Source: Zizania palustris | Lineage: Eukaryota; Streptophyta; Magnoliopsida; Poales; Poaceae | Length of the DNA: 64,000 nucleotides | Direction: 5' to 3' | NCBI GenBank assembly: GCA_019279435.1 | Contig: JAAALK010000082.1 | Location: forward strand, 20,923,116-20,987,115 | In this document: piece by piece, positions 1-11,627 of the stretch | How positions within the stretch are numbered: position 1 is the first letter of the stretch | How the letters are laid out: each line of letters starts with the position of its first letter | The notes under the pieces: model-generated | What the model saw: only the letters and a program-made list of their open reading frames with translations | The model's database searches: none | Told to the model about the DNA's origin: nothing | Translations under genes and position numbers: made by a program

Positions 1-1961
1 CAAACCCATCCTGCCTCTTGAACTGCTGGATCATCATGCCAAGTTGTGGCTCTCTGGCACTGATCCAACTCAGGATAGAACGGAGGTAAAAGTTCTCATT
101 CTGAGAGTCTGCTAGCTCCTCTCTCAAGGAAGCTAGAACCTCCACCTGAGACAAGCAGGTCTCACACTCACTCTCTACTTGGACAGACTTCCCGGCTTTT
201 AGCTTAATCAACTCCATCCTAAGAGACAGGCAGTTCTCACAGATAGTGGGTGGAACTGACAGTGTCTCAAGCTCTAGCCTAGTCTGCGCAAGCTCAGCTC
301 TCAACCTCTCTAAATCACCCAAATGCTCATCGCCCTTGGATTTCAGCTCAGCTAAGGCAGCTAGATGAGATGGGCAATCAACACAGGGTGCGACGACAGT
401 GGCTTGAGCATCTTTCAGCTCCAGCTGAGCACTTTCAAGCTCAGTGGCCAAAGCGTCCCTCTCATCAACCCTTTCTGTGTACCTGGACTTCAGAGTCGAC
501 AGGTCACACAGAAGCACCTCACACTTCGGGCACTCACTGCTATCACCCAAGCAAGGGGAAGAAGATAGACTCTCAATTCTGCCGTCGCCACGACAAGCTC
601 ACTCTCTAACTCATCTATCCTCTTCTTAGCCCCCTAAGCAGTTTTTCCCGATATCTCAACTCCTGACGATTGCTCTCAAGTAAATCCACTATTTCGCGCT
701 CGTATGATGATACCTTGTTGTCATCGTCGGAGTCGTTGGAGGAGCTCTTTTCTTCTCTATCCCCAAGAGCCATCGAACAGAAGCTCTTGCGGGATCTTCG
801 GCGCTGGTGTGAGTGGCTCTTAGGCTTGTCCCCGAAAGCCATGAAGCAGAGGCCCGCCGGATCGTCCTTGTCCTTCCCCTTCCTGATGTCGATCTCCTCA
901 TCGCTTGAGCTCGATGACGAGGAAGAAGACGTGGACCGCTTGGAGTAGCTTTTCTCCATCTCGGCGAAGAAGGCCTTGTCGCGCTTCTTGTTCTCTCGCC
1001 GGTAGTCCTTCAGGGCCTTCTTGAAGAACCGAGTCCTCGGCTTGCCCTTGTTGAAGGAGGAGCTGTCGTGCTTGCCGGAGTCGTGGAAGCTGCCACCGGT
1101 GCCCTTATATCCATTGCGCTTGGGGCAGTCGGCGATGAAGTGTCCTGGATCACCACACTCAAAGCATCCGGATTTTGTGCCGTGTCTTTTGAACATTCTC
1201 TTGTCATAGACACGACGCACTCGGTTGTTAAAGAGACACAAATCATCATCTCCCAAAGACTCAAGCTGGTCCTCAGTGATAGACATCAAGGAGAAACTAG
1301 CACAGCTCACAGAAGAGGGATCAACATAAGGTGTAGCAAGGGCCAGGGATTTTGATCCAGAACCAGTGAGATTTGATCTCAACTGGATATCTACCTCAGT
1401 GGCCTTCAGCTTGCTAAATAACTCAGAAATGGTCAAGGTATCGTAAGAAGTGCTCTCGACGATAGAGGATACCTTGATCTCCCAGATCTTTGGGTCCAAG
1501 GTATGGAGAACCTTGTGCGCCTACTCGTGATCTGAGACTAACTGAGCACCCTCAGCCTTGTTGTCCCGAAGCTTGTTTATGATCGACTGAAAACGACCAA
1601 ACAAAGCCTCAACAGATTCACCCGGCTTCTGTGTGAAATTCTCATATTCACGCCGGTAGGTCTGATAGAGTCGAGCCTTGACCTGTGCTGTTCCCTCATG
1701 GTGTGCCTTGAGGGTAGCCCAGATCTCTCTCGCAGTGGAGAGATGACTCACACGCTCAAACTCTGTGGGACCTAAGCCAGAAAACAAAATGTTCACAGCC
1801 TTACTGTTGCTCAGATGCTGAGCAATGATACCAGCAGTACCTTGCTCAGCAACTGGCAGAATGACAAACGTGGTGTGAACGCAAATGTCCCATATGTCCG
1901 AACCCTGGCTCATGAGATAGCCATAGGCTTCCAAGGACGGGACCTTGCCAGGAGACGTCAT
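1..1961 (-). pseudogene. Copia A gag polyprotein, partial and decayed
   Basis: This encodes the capsid/nucleocapsid protein that packages retrotransposon RNA. Reading starts at the ATG at 1961 (MTSPGKVPSLEAYGY), just inside the primer-binding site. The first ~450 bases hold a UBN2/DUF4219-like gag domain. A CCHC zinc knuckle follows at 1125-1166 (CFECGDPGHFIADC), then a Lys/Arg- and Ser-rich stretch with a run of serines and acidic residues, then a coiled-coil-like tail running to the window edge. A stop near 1519 separates the two open stretches (1521-1967 and 615-1499). Compared with the inverted copy at 3994, about ten codons (NYWKTRMRAY) are missing after EAYGY. Called from motif and from the homologous gag of Copia C. 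Confidence 0.85.
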
Positions 1962-2010
1962 GGTCACTACCGGGGTTTAGAACCGGTTAAGGTATGGAAA
2001 AACCCTAACC

Positions 2011-2024
2011 AAGCTCTGATACCA
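2011..2024 (-). other. Primer-binding site of Copia A (initiator tRNA-Met)
   Basis: On the minus strand this reads TGGTATCAGAGCTT, the standard plant Copia primer-binding site complementary to the 3' end of initiator tRNA-Met. It sits two bases inside the LTR end and fixes the element's orientation as minus. Confidence 0.9.
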
Positions 2025-2026
2025 GT

Positions 2027-3993
2027 TGTAGGACCGAAAGTAGCGACCAGAGGGGGGGTGAATGGGCGCCTTAAAAATTCTTTCGAATCAATGGCCTGGT
2101 CGCAATACCTAACGCACCTCAAACAGACTACGCAGCAGAAAATAAACAGAAGGCCTAAGTCTAAAGGTTTCTAACCTAGAAACAACTGATGAGAACTGAG
2201 AACTATTAGTAGTGCAACAAGGCAGATGAACAAGATGTAACAGGCCTAAACTTCTAAATGAAATGATCTAAGTATGTGTAAGATGAAAAGAGAAGTTACT
2301 GTCAAAATTTGTCTCCTGATCGAAACTTGGCGAAGCCTCCTTCGCACGTCGCGGTCTGCTTCGGAGGTTGGTGACGGAGCCTGCTTCGAAGGTCATATGC
2401 GAAGCATGTCGAAGATGCCGAAGGTGTTTGGTTCTAGTCTAGATCGGAGTGGCAAGAAGCGAAGTATGCTTTGAAGCGAAGTATGACAAATGTCGGAGCC
2501 TGCTTCGAAGTGTGCACTTCGAAGACAAAACATCGAACACAGCTTCGGATCGAATGCTTCGAAGCAAAACCTTCGAACAGAAAGCTTCGAACACAACACG
2601 CACACACGGGCAACCTTTGAACAAAGAAGCGAAGCCTGTCACACGACAGAAAACCAAGTCCGAAGCCTAGACTCTACCTCCGAAAAGAGCAAGCTTCGAA
2701 AAGAGAAACGAAGGGTGACACGCCACACAAAAGTCAGTGCGAGGCCTAGCAGAACTACAAGCTTCGAACCCAACTTCGAAATCTATCGAGGTATGGACTT
2801 CGAACAGCTAGAGCCGAAGCCCCTTCGCACTGTCATTCGAAGTATGCGATGCTGTTCGTTCTGAAAAATACTTCGAAGCTTAGCAACACAGAACGCACAC
2901 CGAAGATCGAAGATCGAGCGAAGGCTTCGAAGATGTTAGATCGAAGCCTGCCTCACGGAGCTAAGGGGCTTCGAACAGAGAAGGCCTTCGCCAGAAACAC
3001 AGCCAAAAAGGTGATAGAGCCTGTCAGCTTCGATCAAAAAGTTGTGCAATAGAAGGTGAAAAAGCTGCACAGAACACTGTAGCTGCAGGGAAGTAGTACT
3101 ACTTGCAACAGCAAGAACTAGTACTACTAGAGTGAAGAACACACCCAGCCGAAGCCTCCAAAGCCTCAAAAATCACGGAAAAACTTGCTATGCTAATGAA
3201 ATGAATCCATTTAAAACCTTTGCAGATGCAGCACACAATGAAATAGGGCATTTACTGCAACATTAAATCCAAGGCAATAAACACAGGGGCAAAATCTCCC
3301 TGGCGGCGCAAGCAAGGAACAGGAGAAGAGAGAGGCAAGGCAAGAAACAAAAGGTGACCCAATAGAGTGGATTTGATTTCAGCCAAAAGGGTAGTCCAAA
3401 CCCTAGGGATTGGGGTCCTATTTATAGGCAGCCCAACACTAGGAATATTCTACCAGCCCCTTAGGGTTTTTACAGACGCAATAATAAATGAAAAGACTCT
3501 ACTGCCCTTAGGAATTTTTACAGACACGACTGACTGACTGTGGGCCTAGAGTTACAGATGACTTATCCGGAAGCTCAGCTTTCGTAGCGACTACGGCTTC
3601 TCTTCTGGACAGTCGGATACAAGATCAACGGTTGTCAGTTTTGCGCCGAAACTGACAAAGCCTCCACCGGCTTTGCACCAGGTACCCGGATTGGGCCGGC
3701 CTGACTCCGCAGCTCTCTCAGCCCGGCAATCACTCACCGCCCGTGTACCTGAGTCAGTCCTAGTCAACAGCCCAGTGGGTCTTCTACTGCTTCTGGCCCA
3801 TGCACCCGGATTGGGCCAGCCCGACTTCGCAGCCTCCTCTGCCCGAACAGTCGCTCGCTGCCCGTGTACCTGAGTCACACGCGGCCCATGAAACAGCAGA
3901 TCTTCTTTCTTCTTCAGTCCTCTTTGACTATCGTTGACAATGACTCATCACTTCTGGAGCCATGAGGCCCACGCTATTCAGCATGGCTCCTCA
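2027..3993 (-). repeat. LTR of Copia A (about 1.97 kb)
   Basis: The LTR has TG...CA ends: on the plus strand it begins TGTAGGACCGAAAG next to the primer-binding site and ends GGCTCCTCA at 3993. Two other copies (6179-8186 and 18506-20523) share both ends. A TATAAATA box on the minus strand at 3419-3426 is the likely LTR promoter. The interval 2300-3000 is packed with TTCGAA-centred palindromes. Open frames here are accidental; no gene is called in this stretch. Confidence 0.9.
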
Positions 3994-4347
3994 AGGGTTT
4001 TTCCATACCTTAACCGGTTCTAAACCCCAGTAGTGATCATGACGTCTCCTGGCAAGGTCCCGTCCTTGGAAGCTTATGGCTATAATTATTGGAAGACTCG
4101 CATGCGAGCCTATCTCATGAGCCAAAGCTCGGACATCTGGGACATTTGCGTTCACGCTACGTTTGTCATATTGCCAGTTGCTGAGCGTGATTCTCCTGGT
4201 ATCATCGCCCAGCATGTAAACAATAGCAAAGCTGTGAACATCTTGTTTTCTGGTTTAGGTCCCACTGAATTTGAGCGTGTTAGCCATCTCTCCACTGCGA
4301 GAGAGATCTGGGCTACCCTCCAGGCACACCATGAGGGGACAGCCCAG
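3994..4347 (+). pseudogene. Inverted 5' leader and gag start of the same Copia family
   Basis: The sequence begins inside the leader, immediately downstream of where the primer-binding site should be, and runs into gag from ATG 4039 (MTSPGKVPSLEAYGYNYW). The reading frame stays open to the assembly gap at 4348 and preserves the tryptophan-containing segment missing from Copia A. It lies in opposite orientation to both neighbouring Copia gags and abuts the outer end of LTR A with no LTR or primer-binding site of its own. It is either a rearranged fragment or an assembly artefact at the gap edge. Confidence 0.8.
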
Positions 4348-5347
4348 NNNNNNNNNNNNNNNNNNNNNNNNNNNNNNNNNNNNNNNNNNNNNNNNNNNNN
4401 NNNNNNNNNNNNNNNNNNNNNNNNNNNNNNNNNNNNNNNNNNNNNNNNNNNNNNNNNNNNNNNNNNNNNNNNNNNNNNNNNNNNNNNNNNNNNNNNNNNN
4501 NNNNNNNNNNNNNNNNNNNNNNNNNNNNNNNNNNNNNNNNNNNNNNNNNNNNNNNNNNNNNNNNNNNNNNNNNNNNNNNNNNNNNNNNNNNNNNNNNNNN
4601 NNNNNNNNNNNNNNNNNNNNNNNNNNNNNNNNNNNNNNNNNNNNNNNNNNNNNNNNNNNNNNNNNNNNNNNNNNNNNNNNNNNNNNNNNNNNNNNNNNNN
4701 NNNNNNNNNNNNNNNNNNNNNNNNNNNNNNNNNNNNNNNNNNNNNNNNNNNNNNNNNNNNNNNNNNNNNNNNNNNNNNNNNNNNNNNNNNNNNNNNNNNN
4801 NNNNNNNNNNNNNNNNNNNNNNNNNNNNNNNNNNNNNNNNNNNNNNNNNNNNNNNNNNNNNNNNNNNNNNNNNNNNNNNNNNNNNNNNNNNNNNNNNNNN
4901 NNNNNNNNNNNNNNNNNNNNNNNNNNNNNNNNNNNNNNNNNNNNNNNNNNNNNNNNNNNNNNNNNNNNNNNNNNNNNNNNNNNNNNNNNNNNNNNNNNNN
5001 NNNNNNNNNNNNNNNNNNNNNNNNNNNNNNNNNNNNNNNNNNNNNNNNNNNNNNNNNNNNNNNNNNNNNNNNNNNNNNNNNNNNNNNNNNNNNNNNNNNN
5101 NNNNNNNNNNNNNNNNNNNNNNNNNNNNNNNNNNNNNNNNNNNNNNNNNNNNNNNNNNNNNNNNNNNNNNNNNNNNNNNNNNNNNNNNNNNNNNNNNNNN
5201 NNNNNNNNNNNNNNNNNNNNNNNNNNNNNNNNNNNNNNNNNNNNNNNNNNNNNNNNNNNNNNNNNNNNNNNNNNNNNNNNNNNNNNNNNNNNNNNNNNNN
5301 NNNNNNNNNNNNNNNNNNNNNNNNNNNNNNNNNNNNNNNNNNNNNNN
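4348..5347. other. Assembly gap of exactly 1000 N
   Basis: These are 1000 consecutive undetermined bases, a typical placeholder for a scaffold gap of unknown true size. The gag sequences on either side are in opposite orientation, so no reading frame can be carried across it. Confidence 1.
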
Positions 5348-6113
5348 TGTTAAAAAGACACAAATCATCATCTCCCAAAAACTCTAGCTGGTCCTCAGTG
5401 ATAGACATCAAAGAGAACCCAGCACAACTCACAGAAGAGGGATCAACAGAAGGTGTAGCAAGGGCCAGGGATTTTGACCCAGAACCAGTGAGATTTGATC
5501 TCAGCTGGATATCTACCTCAGTGGCCTTCAGCTTGCTAAATAACTCAGAAATGGTCAAGGTATCGTAAGAAGTGCTCTCAACGATTGAGGATACCTTGAT
5601 CTCCCAGATCTTTGGGTCCAAGGTATGGAGAACCTTGAGCGCCTGCTCATGATCTAAGACTAACTGAGCACCCTCAGCCTTGTTGTCCCGAAGCTTGTTA
5701 ATGATCGATTGAAAGCGACCAAACAAAGCTTCAACAGATTCACCCGGCTTTTGTGTGAAGTTCTCGTACTCACGCCGGTAGGTCTGATAGAGCCGAGCCT
5801 TGACCTCAGCTATTCCCTCATGGTGTGCCTTGAGGGTGGCCCAGATCTCTCTCGCAGTGGAGAGATGGCTCACACGCTCAAACTCAGTGGGACCTAAACC
5901 AGAGAAAAGAATGTTCACAGCCTTACTGTTGCTCAGATGCTGAGCAATGATACCAGCAGTACCCTGCTCAGTGACTGGCAATATGACAAACGTGGTGTGA
6001 ACGCAAATGTCCCAAATATCCGAACCCTAGCTCATGAGATAGGCTTGCATGTGAGTCTTCCAATAGTTATAGCCATAGGATTCCAAGGATGGGACCTTGC
6101 CAGGAGATGTCAT
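5348..6113 (-). pseudogene. Copia B gag, 5' portion
   Basis: This minus-strand gag fragment is of the same family as Copia A and C, starting at ATG 6113 (MTSPGK) and running into the gap. The UBN2-like domain is recognisable, including LSTAREIWATLKAHHEG and the segment around DPKIWEIKVSSIVES. A TAG stop interrupts the first part (LMS, stop, GSDIWD) near 6029, so it is non-functional. The zinc knuckle would lie in the gap. Confidence 0.85.
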
Positions 6114-6162
6114 AGTCACTACTGGGGTTTAGAACCGGTTAAGGTATGGAAAAACCCTAACC

Positions 6163-6176
6163 TTGCTCTGATACCA
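6163..6176 (-). other. Primer-binding site of Copia B (initiator tRNA-Met)
   Basis: On the minus strand this reads TGGTATCAGAGCAA, complementary to the initiator tRNA-Met 3' end. It lies two bases inside the LTR edge. Confidence 0.9.
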
Positions 6177-6178
6177 CT

Positions 6179-8186
6179 TGTAGGACCGAAAGTAGCGACC
6201 AGAGGGGGGGGTGAATGGGCACCTAAAAATTCTTTCGAATCAATGGCTCCTCCCAACACCCAACGTACCTCAAAAGACTAAGCAGCAAAAAATGAACAGA
6301 TAACCTAAGTCTAAAGGTATCTAGCCTAGGAGCAACAGTTGATTAAGTCGAGAAACACAAAGCAGTGCTACTAGACAGATAGACAGAATACTCAAGACAT
6401 GGCTAGACAAATCTCAATAGAGCAATCTAGGTGCACTATGAGTGAGAAGAGAAGTTACCTGTTCAAATCTGTCTCCTGTTCGAAACTCGGCGAAGATTGC
6501 TTCGCTGGACGAAGCCTGCTTCACAGTGTCGAAGCCTGCTTCACTGGCCGAAGCCTACTTCGGAGGTCGAGGTCTGCTTCGCTGGTCGAAGTCTGGTTCA
6601 GAGGTGAAAGTCGAAGTCTGTCGAAGGTGTTGTGAAAATGCCGAAGGTAGGTTTCGGTCTAGCCTAGTTCGTAGTGGCAGAAAACGAAGTGTGCTTCGAA
6701 GCGAAGTATGAGAAAGTCGGAGCCTGCTTCGAAGTATGTACTTCGAAGGCAAAACTTCGAACACAGCTTCAAACCGAGGGCTTCGAAGCCAAACCTTCGA
6801 ATAGAAAACTTCGAACACAACAGACGGACAACCTTCGAACAAAGAAGCGAAGCCTATCACACGACAGAGAAACCAAATTCGAAGCCTACACTCTACCTTC
6901 GAAAGAAGCTAACTTCGAAAAGAGAAGCGAAGGCTGAAATGCGACAGAGAGACCAAAACGAAGTCTATCAGTGAGATTAGCTTCGAAGCTAACTCCGAAG
7001 CCTGACGAAGTATTGACTTCGAACAGCTAGTGACAGAGAACACCTTCGCAAGGACTATCGAAGTATGTGAAGCTGACAGAGTGCAAAGTGTTCTGCGAAG
7101 CTAGAGACACAGCACAAAAATGAAGCCGAAGTTCAAGCGAAGCCTTCGAAGATGTTAGATCGAAGCCTGCCTCAAGGAGATGAGGAGCTTCGAACAGAGA
7201 GCATGGCTTCGCCAGAAAACAGTCAGAAAAGTTGCTAGGGCCTGTCAACTTCGATCAAAAAGCTACGCAGAAGAAAGCAAAAAGCTGGCACGGTGTACTA
7301 TTGCTACAGAGAAGTAGTAGTACTTGTGTGAAGAACACACGCAACAGAAGCTTCCGAAGCCTCAAAATCAATGGAAAAACTTGCTGTGTGAGTGAAATGA
7401 AGCCATTAAAACTCTGCAGTTGCTGCACACGATTTGAGAATAGAAGCTTCACTGCAACAATAAATGCAAGGCAAGAAAAATAGGAGCAAAAATGCTTGGC
7501 GGCGCAAGCATGAACAGGAGAGGAGAGAGTCAAAGCAAGAGACAAAATGACTCAAAGGAGTAGTATTGATTTCAGCCAAAAGGGTAGTCCAACCCTAGGG
7601 ATTGGGGCCCTATTTATAGGCTGCCCAATGACTTAGAATATTCTACCAGCCCCTTAGGGTTTTTACAGACGCAAGAATAAAAGGAAAAGACTCAACTGCC
7701 CTTAGGATTTTTTACAGACTCGACTGACTGACTGTGGGCCTAGAGATACAGATGACTTATCCGGAAGCTCAGCTTTCGTAGCGACTACGGCTTCTCTTCT
7801 GGACAGTCGGATACAAGATCGACGGTTGTCAATTTTGCGCTAAACTGACAAAGCCTCCACCGACTTTGCACCAGGTACCTGGATTGGGCCGGCCCGACTC
7901 CGTAGCTCTCTCAGCCCAGCAATCGCTCACCGCCCGTGTACCTGAGTCAATCCTGGTCAACAGCCCAGTGGGTCTTCTGCTGCTCCTAGCCCATGTACCC
8001 GGATTGGGCCAGCCCGACTTCGCGGCGTCCTCTGCCCGACAGTCGCTCGCTGCCCGTGTACCTGAGTCACACGCGGCCCATGAAACAGCAGATCTCCTCT
8101 CTTCATCTGTCCTCTTTGACTATCGTTGACAATGACTCATCACATCTAGAGCCATGAGGCCCATGCTATTCAGCATGGCTCCTCAC
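6179..8186 (-). repeat. LTR of Copia B (about 2.0 kb)
   Basis: The ends match LTR A and LTR C (plus-strand TGTAGGACCG... to ...GGCTCCTCA). A minus-strand TATAAATA box lies at 7611-7618. The stretch 6480-7250 is dense in TTCGAA palindromes. The outer end at 8186 abuts the middle of an antisense-gene coiled-coil exon of Tat1-a, so Copia B, or a deletion associated with it, truncated Tat1-a. I see no gene in it. Confidence 0.9.
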
Positions 8187-11100
8187 CTTCATCAATCCAG
8201 GCCTTGATCACAGAACGACCTTCGGCTCTCCATGAAGTTTGGAAGGCTTGCTAGGCAGCGGCCACACCTTCGGAAGGAGTGAGAAGCTGATCGTCGTCGA
8301 AGGTAATTGGGCCCTCTCCTACGCTCGGAGCTATCGATCGACCTAGATCCTCGTAGTAACGAAGTAGTCCAACGGCAGCCACTTGTCCGAAGAGTTCTCC
8401 ATAACGAATGCCTGCTGTCTTCATCTGCTTCGGTACTCCTTGAATCCTTTTCAGCCGGCGCAGCAAGGAAATGTTGTCATCTGAAGGAAGCATTCCAGTA
8501 GTACTGAAGTACTCCAAAACACCTAGCAGTTGATCCATAACCTCCGCAGCTACCTTCTCGGACTTCAGCTTATCTTCGATTAGCGCATCCTTCGCCGAAG
8601 TTAGCTCTTCCAGAACTCCGGAGAGTCTAGCAGCCTCTGTAGTCAAGGAATTCTTTTGATTCAAAAGCTGGCTAGCTTCCTCTCGGAGCTTAACAAGCTC
8701 GGTCCCCGCATTAGCGTGCTCCGCCCGCATCTTTTCAACTTCTGCTCGAAGCACTATTCTTTCTACTTCAAGCTCCTTGTTCGCAGCCTCCAAGCCTTGT
8801 CTGGCCCTGCGCTCCGTTGACACCATGTTGTCCATATGAGTCACTCTGTCTTCGGAGATAGTGAGATTCCGTTGAAGAGTTGAGTTTTCCTCTCAAAGGC
8901 GAGCGATTTCTCGTTCATTTGATATATTCGCAGCTCAGGCCAAGACTGTTTGCTGCGAAAAGAAAAAACCAAGGTAAGAAATTATTTGTATGTAAATTTG
9001 ATGTTATTTCACAGATGCTTCGTACCTGGTAAGCTGCGCGTTCCATAGCAGCGTTAAGCTCTGAGCTCTCCACCTCGCTCAAAATGGCCACCAAGTTTGT
9101 CTCCCCAATGTCGCAACTAGCTCGATACAAAGGCTCGAGCAAAGTCCGAAGACCAGTTCTTCGCTCTAAGAAAGGAGCTAGAAGGGGGAGCATACTTAAA
9201 GCTTGTTGGTCATCTTCGTTTGACGAAGGCCTGGAGTGTTGAGCTGTAGTCTTCGGAGCCCCCGGAGACTAGCCCCCCTCGGTAGATTGGCTCTTGTCTG
9301 TTGACTCAGACGGAGTTGATCCGGAGCTCACAGTAGGGAGGGGATCCATTTTTCCTTTGCCTTTTCCAGGCCCCATCTGAATGGCTCCTGGGATTGGCTC
9401 CGAAGCTGTCGAAGGACCAGGAACTATATCTTCAGGACGAACCTCTTCCACGGAAGTGGACTCTGTAAAAACAAAGGTATTATACTTTGTATAATTTCGC
9501 TTTTTAAAAAAAAGGATAAAATTATTCGAAGTTTACCTTCGACATTCTAGCGGCGAGTAAGCATTGGACTGCTTGGCGGATCGAAGGCGAGATCTTCGTC
9601 CGAGTCAAGCGTCAAATCTTCGACTGCAGGAACATTTTCCTGAACAGTCCTTGTTGTTTCATCTGGAATCGAAGCCATAGTGACTTCGACTCCACTTTCA
9701 TCCGCAGGAACTTCGTCCTGAGGTAAAGCCTCTTGAACTGCCGAAGTCCTTGTTTGCTCAAGGTTCTCTTGAGACTCCGGCACGTTCGCAGGTACTTCAA
9801 CTTGTGCAGTTCCTTGAGTTGCATCTTCGTCAATCAACCTCACAAGTAAACTGCCTTCGTCCTCCTGGGAATTGGAGACTAAAGCCCTTGGGCTCGAAGG
9901 TGCAGGGTTCTTTGGCTTTCGAGCCACCTTCTTGACCGGAGTCTTGGCGGAGCTCGAAGTCCCAGCTTCAGCTTTCCTCTTCTTGGGTCCTTTCTCCGAA
10001 GGCACCCAATCCACCAAAGGGGGCGGAACGATTTCCAGTATTCCCCACACTCTGTTAAATCTTTCCCAACTCCCGACCAACTTTCTTCTCCATTCTTTTT
10101 CGGTCGGAGTTGGAGCACCCAAAATCTTCTCCGAAGCCCTTATGATTTGCTCCGAAGTTATAGGGGCTGAAGAAGCTAAAAAAATCAGTTAAGTTAGTTA
10201 ATTCTTCGAATAAATATACATGGAGTATGTTGTTTTCGAAGTTACCTCCAGGACTCGAAGTTGAGGAAATTTTTCAGAGACCGCCTTTCGAATCCTCTTC
10301 GAAGATGATAGGCCAGTTGGCCATCAGGGGAGAAATTTGGACCCCGAGGAATTCTTCGGCTAAGTCTCGCATGCTCAACCGATGACTGATCTTTTGAAGC
10401 AAGCTAAGGCGAGCTTCGAGCTGACCCTGGTCTGGATGCACAAGGGCTTCCTTTCGGAAGTTGATGTCTTGTAGAGGTCCAGCTAGACAGTTGCTCTCCC
10501 CAACTTTGGCATAAAACCATTTCATGATCCAGTCTGTATACCATCTAGCGTTGATGGCCTTAGCAGGAAACCGAAGGGCGTATTCATCCCGAAGTCTGAA
10601 ATTGATGCTTCCGAAGGCCACTACCATTTTTTCACCTCCGGGGCCTACGAAGGTCTTTGGTTGGCACGAAGCTCTGTGCAACGCAGTGAAGATTTCTTCC
10701 CTCCCCTCACAACCTTCAGCTTGCAACGCCCATTCGAAGATGGCTAAACGAGCTACTGCATTCGGAGAAAGTTGGGGGAGAGTGACGTGGAACAGATCCA
10801 ATACCTCAGCCAAGAAATCTACTGCCGGAAGACCTAAGCCAGCTTCGAAGAAGGCTTCAAAGACGACCACTTCTCCGGGTCTTGCTGACGGGATTACTTC
10901 CTTTCCAGGTTTGCGGATCATAACTCCCGAACTAATTTTGCCCTCTACTGTGGCCGCCAGTGATTCTCTTTGCAGGTTGAAGGCCCCAGTTGGAAGGATT
11001 GATCCATGTATTTTGTTGATGCCGGGAAGAGGCCTTGATCACCAACATTTTGGGATTTCCTCCTCCCGCCGCCATGGCTGTCACTGCGGGTATTGGAGCT

Positions 11101-11189
11101 GCCATCGCCAATGACGCAGCCGCTGCTGCGGCAGCAGCCTGCTGTCGAGCCAGGGCTGAAGGTGCTCCAGAACCTTTGGTTTTCGCCAT
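8187..11189 (-). pseudogene. Antisense multi-exon accessory gene, copy a (3'-truncated)
   Basis: Inferred exons on the minus strand are 11189-10246, 10175-9537, 9462-9026 and 8952-8187, with GT-AG introns of 70, 74 and 73 bases. Exon 1 encodes an Ala-rich N-terminus and then a PF04195-like (putative gypsy-type transposon) domain with FEAFFEAGLGLP and LPQLSPNAVARL. Exon 2 carries LVGSWERFNRVWGILE followed by a basic then acidic linker. Exon 3 carries LPLLAPFLERRTGLRTLLEP. Exon 4 is a coiled coil, cut off by the Copia B LTR, so the last exon is missing. Exon 1 has a frameshift near 10925. Exon 2 ends with a TAG near 9550 and exon 3 has a TAG near 9270, so this copy is dead. Molecular function is unknown. 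Confidence 0.75.
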
Positions 11190-11293
11190 TGAAACTACTA
11201 AGTTGCTTTGGAAGATGAATGGAGGCTAGGGCTCAAAGAATGGCTTGTTTGCAAGAAAGCGGTGGAAAGGTACTTAGGAAGATCTAGGCCCTT

Positions 11294-11301
11294 TATTTAT
11301 A
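11294..11301 (-). promoter_or_regulatory. TATA box of antisense gene copy a
   Basis: This is TATAAATA on the minus strand, about 105 bases upstream of the ATG at 11189. The same octamer sits at a comparable distance in the other three copies, which supports it as the gene's own promoter, distinct from the LTR promoter. Confidence 0.6.
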
Positions 11302-11627
11302 GCCCAGACTTTACATTTTTTACCGTTTGCCCATGCCGTTTCGCATTCTTGCCCGTTACTTTGCTCCGAAATTAAAGCATTCCGTAACTTCCGTTAGAAG
11401 AAAGAAGCTAACGGCTATTTCTTCTAAGTCTAAAAAGACTTTCAAACTTCCTGAGTTAGTTCTAAGTTACTTCGAATATAATTTTATTAGAAACTGATTC
11501 GAAGTTTACACCTCCACATAGTTTGGAGATGGTTTAATCTGCTAACCCCTACGCATGATTATTTTTCTTGCGCATACTACTCTCCTAACATTACAGATCT
11601 AGCGGAGAAGCGTATTCGAGGGGCTAC
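11302..11627 (+). other. Antisense-gene upstream region and polypurine tract of Tat1-a
   Basis: No gene is seen. The region lies between the antisense promoter and the 3' LTR and ends with the purine-rich GAGGGG run at 11619-11624, three bases before the LTR. Copies of this stretch occur before the LTRs at 33136 and 63918, and the nested element has an equivalent one. Confidence 0.6.

Larger units (their letters stand above)
1..3993 (-). mobile_element. Sirevirus-like Ty1/Copia element A, 5' half
   Basis: This is a minus-strand LTR retrotransposon entering from the left window edge. In element order it has a 2-kb LTR (2027-3993), a tRNA-Met primer-binding site (2011-2024) and gag (1961 down to base 1); pol lies outside the window. 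The long LTR and zinc-knuckle gag resemble the Sirevirus lineage of Copia, and Copia C at 12123-20523 is the same family with pol present. The gag has an internal stop and a small deletion, so this copy is not functional. The outer LTR edge abuts an inverted gag start rather than ordinary flanking DNA. Confidence 0.85.

Noticed and set aside
670..1355. Plus-strand frames opposite gag (also 12711-13633, 16807-17110 and 21443-21760 minus)
   Set aside because: They lie opposite recognisable gag or pol domains, so they are shadows.
2393..3169. Short frames in the Copia LTRs with repeated FEA/SKL-type residues
   Set aside because: They are translations of TTCGAA palindromes inside LTRs and are not conserved in frame between the three LTR copies.
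4152..5981. Long minus- and plus-strand frames crossing the N gap
   Set aside because: They are open only because N bases contain no stops; the real gag pieces on the two sides are in opposite orientation.
8187..11189. Treating the PF04195-like gene as a host gene captured once
   Set aside because: The same gene occupies the same place and orientation in all Tat1-type elements and in the nested element, so it belongs to the element; an older host origin cannot be judged here.
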